Assembly: GCA_023423415.1 (NCBI GenBank)
Contig: JAFAFP010000172.1
Span: 6,021-70,020, forward strand
Source: Pseudomonadota bacterium
GTDB taxonomy: Bacteria > Pseudomonadota > Alphaproteobacteria > Rhizobiales > Xanthobacteraceae
DNA length: 64,000 nucleotides
Reading direction: 5' to 3'
In this document: piece by piece, positions 36,911-45,132 of the stretch
Layout: each line of letters begins with the position of its first letter
How positions within the stretch are numbered: position 1 is the stretch's first letter
Translations under genes and position numbers: made by a program
Notes under the pieces: model-generated
The model's database searches: none
What the model was told of the DNA's origin: nothing
Seen by the model: only the letters and a program-made list of their open reading frames with translations

Positions 36911-38263
36911 TTAGGACAACAACGGCGACCAGGCCGGATCTGATGCAAAACTGGGCGTCGGGATGCGCTGCTCATTACGACCGGTGATATCGACCGAGTA
37001 AAGCTGCGGACCGGGCGAACCGGTTCCCTCGCGGAAGAACATGATCACACGGCCGTTGGGCGCGAAGGTCGGGCCTTCGTTGTGGTAACCTTCGGTCAGG
37101 ATGCGTTCGCCCGAACCGTCGGTGCGCATGATGCCGATGGCAAACCGTCCGCCGCCCTGCTTGGTGAAGGCGATGGCATCACCGCGCGGCGACCAGACCG
37201 GAGTTGAATAGGAACCCTCGCCGAAGCTGATGCGCTGCGCGTTGCCGCCAGTCGACGGCATGACGTAAATCTGCTGCGAACCACCGCGATCGGATTCGAA
37301 ACAGATGCGCGTGCCATCCGGCGAATAGGACGGCGCGGTATCGATCGCAGGCGATTGCGTCAGCCGCGTGGTGTTGCGCGAACGCAGATCCATCGTGAAC
37401 AGATTCGAGTTCGAGCCTTGCTGCAGGCTCATGATCACGCGCTGGCCATCCGGCGAGAAGCGCGGCGAGAAGGTCATGCCGGGGAAGTTGCCGACGATTT
37501 CGCGCTGGTTGGTTTCGATGTTCAGGAGATAAACGCGCGGATCGCCCTGCCCGAACGACATGTAGGTGATTTCCTGCGTCGACGGCGAGAACCGCGGCGT
37601 CAGCACAAGATCTTCGCCGCGGGTCAGATAGCGCACATTGGCGCCGTCCTGATCCATGATTGCCAAACGCTTTATACGGCGATCCTTCGGACCGCTTTCG
37701 TCGACGAACACGATGCGCGTGTCAAAATAGCCTTTCTCACCCGTGAGACGCTCATAGATCGCGTCCGAGATGATGTGGCCGATGCGCCGCCAGTTGTCGG
37801 GCGATGTGAAATACTGCTGGCCGGCCTGCTGCTGGCCGCCGAATACGTCCCACAGACGAAACTCCGAACGCAGCCGGCCATCGCCTTGGCGCGTGACGCG
37901 GCCGGTGACCAGCGCCTGCGCATTGATCGCGCGCCAGTCCGGAAATTTTGGTGCAACGTCAGGATTGGAGATCTTCTCGATATACGCGGCCGGATCGATC
38001 GGCGCGAACAGACCGGAGCGACGCAGATTGTTGGTGATGATGCCGGTGACATTGCGCGCAACCTCGGCATCGGGCCCCGTGCCACCCGCGAAATCCGGCA
38101 GCGCGATCGGCAAGGGCTTGAATTGGCCTTCCGTGATCTGAACGCGCACCTGCGCCATCGCGGTGCGCGCGTCAAATGCAGCAGCGCCAAATGCGCTCGC
38201 GCCCAACAACAGCGCGCCCCGCCGCGTCACACCCAAGCGTTTCATCGCATTGTGATCCGTCAT
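36911..38263 (-). CDS. tolB: Tol-Pal system beta-propeller protein TolB
   Basis: A 450-residue periplasmic protein. A signal-peptide region with RRGALLLGASAFGAAAF is followed by the N-terminal domain (residues of about 40-170) and the six-bladed propeller, whose repeats read FSPDGQRVIMS, YSPDGTRICFESDR, WSPRGDAIAFTK and FAPNGRVIMF. It contacts Pal and TolA. The start codon abuts the tolA stop (TAA then ATG), indicating coupling. The twin Arg ahead of the hydrophobic core resembles a Tat signal, but ordinary Sec export is usual for TolB. Confidence 0.96.
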   Translation of the reverse strand: MTDHNAMKRLGVTRRGALLLGASAFGAAAFDARTAMAQVRVQITEGQFKPLPIALPDFAGGTGPDAEVARNVTGIITNNLRRSGLFAPIDPAAYIEKISNPDVAPKFPDWRAINAQALVTGRVTRQGDGRLRSEFRLWDVFGGQQQAGQQYFTSPDNWRRIGHIISDAIYERLTGEKGYFDTRIVFVDESGPKDRRIKRLAIMDQDGANVRYLTRGEDLVLTPRFSPSTQEITYMSFGQGDPRVYLLNIETNQREIVGNFPGMTFSPRFSPDGQRVIMSLQQGSNSNLFTMDLRSRNTTRLTQSPAIDTAPSYSPDGTRICFESDRGGSQQIYVMPSTGGNAQRISFGEGSYSTPVWSPRGDAIAFTKQGGGRFAIGIMRTDGSGERILTEGYHNEGPTFAPNGRVIMFFREGTGSPGPQLYSVDITGRNEQRIPTPSFASDPAWSPLLS

Positions 38264-39205
38264 TTAATATCCGTACATCGTCTTTTCGTCGAAATCGATC
38301 ATGATTTCGCGCCAGTTATTGTAGGTTTCCTTGCGGAAGAAATTGAACGGCTCGGTCGCGAGCACTGCGCGGACTGCGGCGTCGCGTTGCGCTTCGAAAT
38401 TGGCGCCGCGCCCGGTTGTCACCACCTGCGGCGGCGAAGCCAGCCGACCGTCCGGCGTCAATCGGATCACCAATGTGATGATCATTTTGTCGGCCGTGTA
38501 CGGAACGGACCAGTTCCGTCTCAGACGCGCTATGAGAATGTCCATTTCACTTTGTGACAGCGACGCGGCTGTTGCGGTCGGAGCGCCGAGCGAGGCAGTC
38601 TGATTCACGGTCTCGCCGGTCGCAGCGCGACGCGTCGGCTCGCGTTTGTCGAGCAACGCCGAGATCTTCGAGGGATCGAATTTCGGCTGCGGCTTGGGCG
38701 GCTCCGGCTTCTTCGGCGGGGTCGGCACCGGCTTGGCCTCGGCCTGCTTCTGCTCGTCCTTCTTCTTGCTGTCGTCCTTCTTCAGGGCTTCGGCAATCGG
38801 ATCGACTTTCGGCTCGGGCTGTTTCGGCTCGGGCTTGGCTTCCGCCTTGGGCTGCGGCTTCGGCGGCTCAGGCTTGGCCTTGGGCTCGGGCTTTTGCGGC
38901 TTCTCGACCGGCGGCGGAGTCGGCTCGCTCTTGGTCGCCTCGACTTCCTTCTTTTCGGTGACCTTCGCGGTGTGATCCTCGGGCGGCTTCTTCTCGCCCT
39001 GCTTCTCGACCAGCGGCTTCGGCGCTTCCTGCTTCGGCGCGGTCTTGGAGCCTTGAGTCATCTGGCTGAGTTCGGACGCCGAAATCACATCGACCGCGAT
39101 CGAATCCGGAGTCTTCGACTCAAGAGGATTGGCCGTGAATGTCAGCACCGCCCACAGCAATGCCGTGGCATGCGCGACACTCGATATGGTGAGCCCCGTC
39201 CTCAT
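38264..39205 (-). CDS. tolA: TolA, envelope-spanning linker protein
   Basis: A 313-residue protein with one N-terminal membrane helix (TISSVAHATALLWAVLTFTA), a long central domain dominated by Lys, Pro, Glu and Ala (PKPEPKAKPEPPKPQPKAEA and similar), and a C-terminal TonB/TolA-like domain (about 215-313). It bridges the TolQR motor and the TolB-Pal pair. The central region is proline-rich rather than the helical Ala/Lys type of enterobacteria, as in other alphaproteobacteria. It sits between tolR and tolB in the standard order. Confidence 0.94.
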   Translation of the reverse strand: MRTGLTISSVAHATALLWAVLTFTANPLESKTPDSIAVDVISASELSQMTQGSKTAPKQEAPKPLVEKQGEKKPPEDHTAKVTEKKEVEATKSEPTPPPVEKPQKPEPKAKPEPPKPQPKAEAKPEPKQPEPKVDPIAEALKKDDSKKKDEQKQAEAKPVPTPPKKPEPPKPQPKFDPSKISALLDKREPTRRAATGETVNQTASLGAPTATAASLSQSEMDILIARLRRNWSVPYTADKMIITLVIRLTPDGRLASPPQVVTTGRGANFEAQRDAAVRAVLATEPFNFFRKETYNNWREIMIDFDEKTMYGY

Positions 39206-39220
39206 TGCGTACGGATGATC

Positions 39221-39673
39221 TTACGTCCCCTGCTCGACCTCGGTGACAAGCGCGACACGACGGAAGCCGGCCGCCGAGAGCCGCCCCATCACCCGCATCA
39301 CCGTGCCGTAATTCACGCCCTTGTCGCCGCGCACGAAAATACGCTCGTCGCTACCGCCACGCGCGTCCGTGATCGCCTTCAGCTTCGGGACCAGCTCATC
39401 GACCTTGATCTCGGTGTTCATCAGGTAGACTTCGCCCTTGGTGTTCACCGAAACGGTCAGTGGCTCACGATCCTGATCGAGGCTCTTGGCCTGCGTTTGC
39501 GGCAGGTCGATCTGCACGCCGACAGTGAGCAACGGCGCCGACACCATGAAGATGATGAGCAGCACCAGCATCACGTCGACCATCGGGGTGACGTTGATCT
39601 CGGCCATGACCGGCTTGCGGTTATGCCGCCGCCGTCCACCGACCCCTGCGCTGCCGCCTCCACCCATTCCCAT
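39221..39673 (-). CDS. tolR: TolR, proton-channel subunit
   Basis: A 150-residue ExbD/TolR-family protein. The single membrane helix follows the typical AEINVTPMVDVMLVLLIIFM, whose Asp is the proton-relay residue. The periplasmic domain ends in the usual MRVMGRLSAAGFRRVALVTE. A Gly- and Arg-rich N-terminus of about 20 residues precedes the core, somewhat longer than in enterobacteria. The gene starts 17 bases after the tolQ stop. Confidence 0.96.
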   Translation of the reverse strand: MGMGGGGSAGVGGRRRHNRKPVMAEINVTPMVDVMLVLLIIFMVSAPLLTVGVQIDLPQTQAKSLDQDREPLTVSVNTKGEVYLMNTEIKVDELVPKLKAITDARGGSDERIFVRGDKGVNYGTVMRVMGRLSAAGFRRVALVTEVEQGT

Positions 39674-39690
39674 CGCGCGCTATTCCCCCG

Positions 39691-40404
39691 TCACGTCCCG
39701 CGTTCGTCGATCTGACGCGACAGGATTGCGGAAAACTCGTCGGCGAAACCCTCCAGGCGGTGGGCCTGTTTGTTCACCTCGGCGACGAACTTGTTATAGA
39801 AAATCGTCGCCGGGATGGCGGCAACGAGGCCAATTGCGGTAGCGAACAGCGCTTCGGCGATGCCCGGCGCGACCACCGCGAGCGATGTGTTCTTCGAGGC
39901 GGCGATCGACTGGAAGCTGTTCATGATGCCCCAGACGGTGCCGAACAATCCAACGAACGGACCGGCAGAACCGACGGTCGCGAGAACCAGCAGCCGGCGT
40001 TCCAGCCGGTCGATCTCGCGGGTGATGGTGACGTCCATCACCTTGTCGATTCGGGTCTGGAGACCCGCAAACGATCGCGCCTGCCCTTCGAAGCTGCGTT
40101 TCCATTCGCGCATCGCCGCGACAAACAGTGCGGCCATCGAATGGGTCGGACGGGCGGACAGCGCGCGATACAGCTCCTCAAGCGACTGGCCGGACCAGAA
40201 CGCCTGCTCGAACCGATCCATCGCGCGTTTGGTGCGAGCGAACAGAAGCAATTTGTCGATGGCGATCGCCCATACCCAGATCGAGCAGGCGAGCAGGCCG
40301 ATCATTACCAGTTTCACGACCCAGTGCGCCTGCAAAAACAGGCTAAAGATCGAAAGATCGGCGGTGACCGGCAGGGCCGACTGCGCCACGTCGGCTGGAT
40401 TCAT
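39691..40404 (-). CDS. tolQ: TolQ, proton-channel subunit
   Basis: A 237-residue inner-membrane protein of the MotA/TolQ/ExbB family with three hydrophobic segments: about 15-42, the pair in LATVGSAGPFVGLFGTVWGIM, and AEALFATAIGLVAAIPATIFY. It forms the proton channel with TolR. ATG 40404 is selected because GAAGAGG lies 8-14 bases upstream; the frame is open to 40494 without family-like sequence. It is the first gene of the tolQRAB run, so the promoter should be in the 427-base gap beyond. Confidence 0.96.
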   Translation of the reverse strand: MNPADVAQSALPVTADLSIFSLFLQAHWVVKLVMIGLLACSIWVWAIAIDKLLLFARTKRAMDRFEQAFWSGQSLEELYRALSARPTHSMAALFVAAMREWKRSFEGQARSFAGLQTRIDKVMDVTITREIDRLERRLLVLATVGSAGPFVGLFGTVWGIMNSFQSIAASKNTSLAVVAPGIAEALFATAIGLVAAIPATIFYNKFVAEVNKQAHRLEGFADEFSAILSRQIDERGT

Positions 40405-40761
40405 GGATATGTCCTCTTCGGATCGATTCCGCAGGTACTGTAACGTCGACTTCCTCGCGTCGGCTCGACTTCGCCGCGCACCACGCGGGACCAAGATGGA
40501 ACTGCGGGCGCCGAAACGCGGCGCGGCGCACAGTCCCGATTGTCACGAAGACGCGCCGTCTACCCCCCGGCAGAGCGACGAAATCCCCGTGAAACTTGGC
40601 CAAACTAGGGCGTCAGGCGAAACCTCTCGCCAAACTAACCAGCGCTCATTGTGGTTAAGGAAGGGTTACAATCACGCGACGGTTTTCGTGAACGCAACGA
40701 CGTGCGGCTCGTTGGCGGCTTTTCTTCCTGACGCAAATCTCGCACTGTCGATCAGCGGACC
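40405..40761. other. Gap upstream of tolQ
   Basis: A stretch without a gene between tolQ and the terminator of the DUF2852 gene. It should hold the tol operon promoter on the minus strand. No -35/-10 pair was convincing by eye. Confidence 0.5.
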
Positions 40762-40801
40762 GCCAAAAATAATCCGCCCGCCGCAATGACGCGACGGGCG
40801 G
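40762..40801 (-). terminator. Terminator of the DUF2852 gene
   Basis: On the minus strand an 11-base stem with one G-T wobble (CCGCCCGTCGC / GCGGCGGGCGG, loop GTCATT) is followed by ATTATTTTTGG. It begins 31 bases after the stop. Confidence 0.85.
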
Positions 40802-40831
40802 TACGCACTCACACCAAAATCTGAGGTCGCG

Positions 40832-41281
40832 TTATTGGCCCTGCGGGGCCGGCGGCGTGCCGGTGTTGCGACCACGGCGATCGGCCATGAACTGATCGAA
40901 CTCGGCCTTGTCCTTGGCTTCGCGCAGGCGCACCAGAAACTCCTGGAATTCGCGCTGCTCCTCCTCGAGCCGGCGCAACGTCTCAGCGCGATAGTCGTCA
41001 AACGCCCTGTTGCCGGAGGATGGCGGCGACCACAAACCACCGCCAAAGCCGCTGAAACCTGCGCCCTGCGCGCGTTCACGCATGCGGTCCATCTTCTCCT
41101 GCATGCGGCCCATTTTCGACTGCCAGCGTTCCATGCTGTAGCGACTGCATCCCATCCGTCCGCTCCATATCGAAAAGGCCAGTAGGCTGAGACCGATAGG
41201 CCACCAAACGATGAAGCCGAGGACCGTGGCGGCGATCCAGGCTGGCCTGCCGTATTCGTCGATCTTGTCCGTGAGAGTCAT
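40832..41281 (-). CDS. DUF2852 domain-containing protein
   Basis: A 149-residue protein of the DUF2852 family. A single membrane helix near the N-terminus (AWIAATVLGFIVWWPIGLSLL) is followed by a charged, helical C-terminal part (ETLRRLEEEQREFQEFLVRL) ending in a Pro/Gly/Gln tail. The family is restricted to alphaproteobacteria, as far as I recall, and has no known function. A perfect 25-base palindrome 19 bases upstream of the start suggests tight control by the TetR gene that lies just before it on the same strand. Confidence 0.9.
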   Translation of the reverse strand: MTLTDKIDEYGRPAWIAATVLGFIVWWPIGLSLLAFSIWSGRMGCSRYSMERWQSKMGRMQEKMDRMRERAQGAGFSGFGGGLWSPPSSGNRAFDDYRAETLRRLEEEQREFQEFLVRLREAKDKAEFDQFMADRRGRNTGTPPAPQGQ

Positions 41282-41299
41282 CGCATCCTCATGGCCTAG

Positions 41300-41324
41300 A
41301 TGTGAATGTTAATAACATTCACAT
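41300..41324. promoter_or_regulatory. Perfect palindromic operator upstream of DUF2852
   Basis: ATGTGAATGTT - AAT - AACATTCACAT, an 11+11 perfect inverted repeat between tetR (stop 41397) and the DUF2852 start (41281). Its length and position are those of a repressor dimer site overlapping a promoter. Confidence 0.8.
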
Positions 41325-41396
41325 AGCTGCGGTTAGTCAGGGTGTCAAGAACGGCCTCGCTCCACTTCGCCCAAGAAGCCGGAGCTCCCTGAATGG

Positions 41397-42032
41397 CTAT
41401 TGGCCGTGCAGGCCGAGACCAGAGAGATAGACAAGCACTCCGGCTTCCAACAGGTCCTCGGGCGACATCGGCAACGGTCTTTTTGCGCCGTCACCGCGTG
41501 CGAACAGCGAGGCGATACCGTGCGAGAGCGCCCAGATATGCAGCGCCATCATCAAGGCTGGCGGCCGCTTCCCCTGCGGTAACAATGCCGTGAGCGCTTC
41601 GCAGGCGTTGCGAACGACCGCGAAAGCGCGATCGCCGGCGGCACGCAATTCCGGGCTGGAATCCGCCGGCACGCCGGCCTCGAACATCGCCGAATAGAAA
41701 GCTGGCTCGGACCGTGCAAAGGCGAGATAGGCTTTGCCCAGCCGCTCGAATGCGGTTTTCGGATCGGGCTTGCCGTCGTCCCAGGCCAGCAGCAGCCGTT
41801 GTTCGAACTGCTCGAAGCCACGCCGCGCGACATCGGCCAGCAACTCATCGCGATCGCGATAATGCCGATAGGGCGCGGCCGGGCTGACGCCAGCCCAGCG
41901 GGCCGCATCCGCAAACGTGAATCCGGCGGGGCCTTTTTCGGCGATTAGATCGAGCGCCGCTCGCACCAGAGCTTCCTTCAGGTTGCCGTGGTGGTAGCCC
42001 CGTTCGCCGTCGCCGCCTTTCGACCATCTCAT
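41397..42032 (-). CDS. TetR/AcrR family regulator with WHG-type C-terminus
   Basis: A 211-residue repressor. The helix-turn-helix reads FTFADAARWAGVSPAAPYRHYRD, preceded by the characteristic GYHHGNLKEALVRAALDLI, and the C-terminal domain is of the WHG kind (ALMMALHIWALSHGIASLF). The palindrome at 41300-41324 lies just downstream, in front of DUF2852. A smaller inverted repeat, CGCAT-TAAC-ATGCG (42039-42052), sits upstream of its own start codon. Repression of both genes is inferred from position. Confidence 0.92.
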   Translation of the reverse strand: MRWSKGGDGERGYHHGNLKEALVRAALDLIAEKGPAGFTFADAARWAGVSPAAPYRHYRDRDELLADVARRGFEQFEQRLLLAWDDGKPDPKTAFERLGKAYLAFARSEPAFYSAMFEAGVPADSSPELRAAGDRAFAVVRNACEALTALLPQGKRPPALMMALHIWALSHGIASLFARGDGAKRPLPMSPEDLLEAGVLVYLSGLGLHGQ

Positions 42033-42108
42033 GTGAAGCGCATTAACATGCGTCGCTGTGCCGCGTCGATGCCTGCCGGCATGTCAGGGCCGGGCTTAGC
42101 CGGCCACG

Positions 42109-42570
42109 TCAACCTGTCGCGGCGTCCTGGTCGGCCTTCATGGCGACACGCAGGGGCTTCGGGATTGGCTTCGCACGTCCTTCGGAAATGAAGGCGACGC
42201 GTACATCGGCCTGGACCAGCAATTCGTCACCGCGCATCACGCGCTGGCGGATCGTGACGGAAGCCCCTTTCACCTCGTTCGGCTCGCTGATCACGGTCAG
42301 CAAATCGTCCATCCGCGCGGGCTTAAGAAAATCGAGCGTCATCGACCGCACGACAAAGGCAAAGCCCGGTGCTTCCTGCTGGGTCTGTTCGAACAGGGCG
42401 CGATGGTCGTTGCCGATCAGCCGCAGATAATTGGTGCGGCCGCGCTCCATGTAGCGCAGGTAATTGGCATGATAAACGATGCCGGTGAAATCAGTGTCTT
42501 CGTAATAGACGCGCACGATGAAGGTGTGGCGTCCGTCGCGCAATTCGCCGTCGAGGGGTACTGAAGTCAC
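42109..42570 (-). CDS. ybgC: Acyl-CoA thioesterase YbgC
   Basis: A 153-residue hotdog-fold thioesterase associated with the Tol-Pal cluster. The active-site segment VYYEDTDFTGIVYHANYLRYMERGR has the catalytic Asp, given here in part as EDTDFTGIVYHANY. It hydrolyses acyl-CoA or acyl-carrier thioesters at the cytoplasmic face. The start is GTG 42570. In the usual order it directly precedes tolQ; here a TetR/DUF2852 pair is placed between them. Confidence 0.94.
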   Translation of the reverse strand: MTSVPLDGELRDGRHTFIVRVYYEDTDFTGIVYHANYLRYMERGRTNYLRLIGNDHRALFEQTQQEAPGFAFVVRSMTLDFLKPARMDDLLTVISEPNEVKGASVTIRQRVMRGDELLVQADVRVAFISEGRAKPIPKPLRVAMKADQDAATG

Positions 42571-42698
42571 TGCACAAACCTATCCGGTTTTTCGAGCGGA
42601 GATAGAGCCGTTCTCTAAACGCGAAAATGGCTCCTTCGCAAGCAGAGCCAACCAAGCCGCGTCATGTATGATCACAACGGCGCCGCTTCCGAGTCTGC

Positions 42699-42989
42699 CT
42701 AGCGGCGAAATTCCTCGTCCAAATCCATTCGACCGTCGAGAACACGAACAATCACCACACGATCATCCGTCACAAGATAGAAAATGACTTTTGGCCCCAA
42801 AACAACACTGCGCAATCCCGCCGCCAAACTTGCTCGCTCGCGACCAATGAAAGGAAAGCGCACGAGCTGGCGGAATTTTTCATTGATGCCCGCGATCTGA
42901 TCCCGAGCAGCCTGAGGATTTAGCGGAAGAAGATGATTGTAGATCTCGTGCAAATCGTCATCGGCACGTTCCGAGACGACGAGTTTCAT
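42699..42989 (-). CDS. ParE/RelE-type toxin
   Basis: A 96-residue protein of the ParE/RelE superfamily. It opens with VVSERADDDLHEIYNHLLP and has the typical IAGINEKFRQLVRFPFIGRER and the C-terminal VIFYLVTDDRVVIVRVLDGRMD. ParE relatives inhibit gyrase and RelE relatives cut mRNA; the sequence leans toward ParE. It begins six bases after a 69-residue gene that looks like its antitoxin. The pair is inserted between ybgC and the ruv genes. Confidence 0.88.
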   Translation of the reverse strand: MKLVVSERADDDLHEIYNHLLPLNPQAARDQIAGINEKFRQLVRFPFIGRERASLAAGLRSVVLGPKVIFYLVTDDRVVIVRVLDGRMDLDEEFRR

Positions 42990-42995
42990 GTCTGG

Positions 42996-43205
42996 CTAAC
43001 GCGAGCGGTTTGCACGATGCAGGAAATCGTCGAAATCCCATTCCCGCACACGCCCCGCCGTAACGTCCTCAAGGCCCCTGTCGATTTCCTGTTTCAGGGC
43101 CTTGTATCGTTCCGCCTGCTCAAGAAGATAAGCAACAGCAGGCTCCCTCATTTCTTCGGGCAGCAAGTCCAGCGCGGCTGCAGCTTTTTCGGTCGTCTTA
43201 CTCAT
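42996..43205 (-). CDS. Antitoxin partner of the ParE-type toxin
   Basis: A 69-residue protein placed immediately before the toxin, the usual antitoxin-first order. Residues of about 15-45 are helical (LPEEMREPAVAYLLEQAERY), and the C-terminal end, with GRVREWDFDDFLHRAN, matches ParD-type toxin-wrapping tails. No ribbon-helix-helix is obvious in the short N-terminus, so DNA binding is uncertain. Confidence 0.8.
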   Translation of the reverse strand: MSKTTEKAAAALDLLPEEMREPAVAYLLEQAERYKALKQEIDRGLEDVTAGRVREWDFDDFLHRANRSR

Positions 43206-43214
43206 ACTGCAAGA

Positions 43215-43640
43215 CTACCACATGACGCGCGAATTGACCATCACGGCTCCCGCCAGCGGCAGCACGTGATCGCGCGTCAACGGCGCGAGATGCAACTGCG
43301 ACAGCATGGCGGCATCGGCCCAGACCGCTTCCTCGATCTCAGCGCGCGGCATGACCAGACCAGCGACATCGACGGCATAGACCGCAGCCTTGACGCGAAA
43401 GCCGGGCTCGTTCGCTGCTGCGCAATCGAACACACCCAGCGAGCGCGCACTGCCGACCACCACGCGGCAACCCAGTTCCTCGTCGATCTCGCGCGTTAAT
43501 GCCGCGACATCGCTCTCACCATGATCTCGCTTGCCGCCCGGCTGCATGAAAGCCGACGTGCCGCGTTTGCGCACCAGCAGCAGCCGTCCGGCCTCGTCAC
43601 GGATGAGTGCGGCAACAATGCTGATGATCTTGTCAGTCAA
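43215..43640 (-). CDS. NUDIX hydrolase
   Basis: A 141-residue hydrolase of nucleoside-diphosphate-linked compounds. The Nudix box is complete: GGKRDHGESDVAALTREIDE and then ELG. The start is taken as TTG 43640, in ATTGACTGA at the end of ruvB, which overlaps ruvB by eight bases; the frame is open further upstream, but only inside ruvB. The substrate is unknown. Its coupling to ruvB suggests it is made along with the recombination genes, although a functional link is not shown. Confidence 0.9.
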   Translation of the reverse strand: MTDKIISIVAALIRDEAGRLLLVRKRGTSAFMQPGGKRDHGESDVAALTREIDEELGCRVVVGSARSLGVFDCAAANEPGFRVKAAVYAVDVAGLVMPRAEIEEAVWADAAMLSQLHLAPLTRDHVLPLAGAVMVNSRVMW

Positions 43641-44685
43641 TGTCGCCGTTCCCCTGATTGAACAAACCGAATTGCGCCGGATCGCGCGCGGGTTCGGCGA
43701 GTCCCATATGCTTGAACGCATGCCCGGTGAGGAGGCGACCGCGCGGCGTGCGCTGCACGAAACCTTTCTGGATCAGGAACGGTTCGATGATGTCCTCGAT
43801 GGCGTCGCGCGGCTCCGATAAAGCCGCAGCAATGGTTTCAACGCCAACGGGACCACCACCGTAATTCAGCGCGATCATCTTGAGGTAACGTCGGTCCATC
43901 GCGTCGAGGCCTGCACCATCGACCTCCAGCGCACTCAGCGCCTTGTCGGCGACAGCACGATCAATGGCCTTGTTGCCGTCCATCATTGCAAAATCGCGCA
44001 GCCGGCGCAGCAGTCGGCCGGCAATGCGCGGTGTGCCGCGCGAACGACGCGCAATTTCGTTGGCGCCATCCTTGGTGATGCCAACGCCAAGCACGCGCGC
44101 ACCGCGTGTCACGATCAGTTCGAGTTCGGCTTCGGTATAGAAATTCAGACGCACCGGAATGCCGAAGCGATCACGCAACGGATTGGTGAGCAGACCCGCA
44201 CGCGTGGTTGCGCCGACAAGGGTGAATTTCGACAATTCGATCTTCACCGAGCGCGCCGCAGGACCTTCGCCGATGATCAAATCGAGCTGGAAATCCTCCA
44301 TCGCCGGATAGAGCACTTCCTCCACCTGCGGATTGAGGCGGTGGATCTCGTCGATGAACAGAACATCGCGCTCTTCGAGATTGGTGAGCAGCGCGGCGAG
44401 ATCGCCGGCCTTGGAAATCACCGGCCCGGATGTCGCGCGGAAATTCACGCCGAGTTCGCGCGCGACGATCTGCGCCAGGGTGGTCTTGCCGAGGCCGGGC
44501 GGACCGACGAACAGCACGTGATCGAGCGCATCCTTGCGCGCTTTCGCCGCGCTGATGAAAATGTCGAGATTGGCGCGCGCCTTTTCCTGGCCGATGAAAT
44601 CGCCAAGCTTCAGCGGCCGCAGCGAGGAGTCGGCGTCATCGTCTTCGCGACGTTCTGCGGTTACGAGATTGCGTTCGATCGCCAA
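43633..44685 (-). CDS. ruvB: Holliday junction helicase motor RuvB
   Basis: The AAA+ motor that drives Holliday-junction branch migration with RuvA. Walker A GPPGLGKTTLA, Walker B VLFIDEIHRLN, sensor 1 at GATTRAGLL and the C-terminal winged helix (VGVETIAAAL, GFVQRTPRGR) are present. A TTG at 44685 gives 350 residues, the normal length; the longer frame reads into the upstream deaminase gene. The usual ruvAB coupling is broken by the deaminase gene. Confidence 0.96.
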   Translation of the reverse strand: MAIERNLVTAERREDDDADSSLRPLKLGDFIGQEKARANLDIFISAAKARKDALDHVLFVGPPGLGKTTLAQIVARELGVNFRATSGPVISKAGDLAALLTNLEERDVLFIDEIHRLNPQVEEVLYPAMEDFQLDLIIGEGPAARSVKIELSKFTLVGATTRAGLLTNPLRDRFGIPVRLNFYTEAELELIVTRGARVLGVGITKDGANEIARRSRGTPRIAGRLLRRLRDFAMMDGNKAIDRAVADKALSALEVDGAGLDAMDRRYLKMIALNYGGGPVGVETIAAALSEPRDAIEDIIEPFLIQKGFVQRTPRGRLLTGHAFKHMGLAEPARDPAQFGLFNQGNGDID

Positions 44686-44687
44686 GA

Positions 44688-45122
44688 TCAGGTGCCCCGC
44701 GAATATTTGTTCGGGAGCAATTCGCCGATCGAGACGACCGACGGTTCCGGCCCGTTCGGCACGATCACCCGCGCCTTGGCATCGTAATCGTGGATGAGTT
44801 CGCGGCACGAACCGCAAGGCGACACGACCTTGATATTCTGGTCCTCTTCATGCGGCCGCGGATGACGAACGGCGACAATCGTCTCGATGCCCTTGTCGCC
44901 GCCTTCCGTGATCGAACGGCCGATGGCGATCGCTTCCGCGCACACCGCCATGCGGCCAAGATAAGCGTCGATATTCACGCCGGTGATGATGCGGCCGTCG
45001 CGCGTGCGCATGGCAGCCCCCACCTCCTGCCAGTCGTTGCGATAGCGGTTCTTGATCGCCTCGCTCGCGGCGGCGATCAGTTCCTGGTCATCGTCACTCA
45101 GTGTCGGCACGCGCAAACCCAT
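44688..45122 (-). CDS. Cytidine deaminase-like protein
   Basis: A 144-residue zinc deaminase of the CDA fold, closest in pattern to blasticidin-S-deaminase-like or cytidine deaminases. The zinc site is CAEA and PCGSC, with the substrate-side GVNIDAY at about 50. It starts at ATG 45122, 11 bases after the ruvA stop, and ends two bases before the ruvB start, so it is embedded in the ruv operon. It should act in pyrimidine salvage or on a related base, but the substrate is not certain. Confidence 0.87.
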   Translation of the reverse strand: MGLRVPTLSDDDQELIAAASEAIKNRYRNDWQEVGAAMRTRDGRIITGVNIDAYLGRMAVCAEAIAIGRSITEGGDKGIETIVAVRHPRPHEEDQNIKVVSPCGSCRELIHDYDAKARVIVPNGPEPSVVSIGELLPNKYSRGT

Positions 45123-45132
45123 ATCCTGCAAG

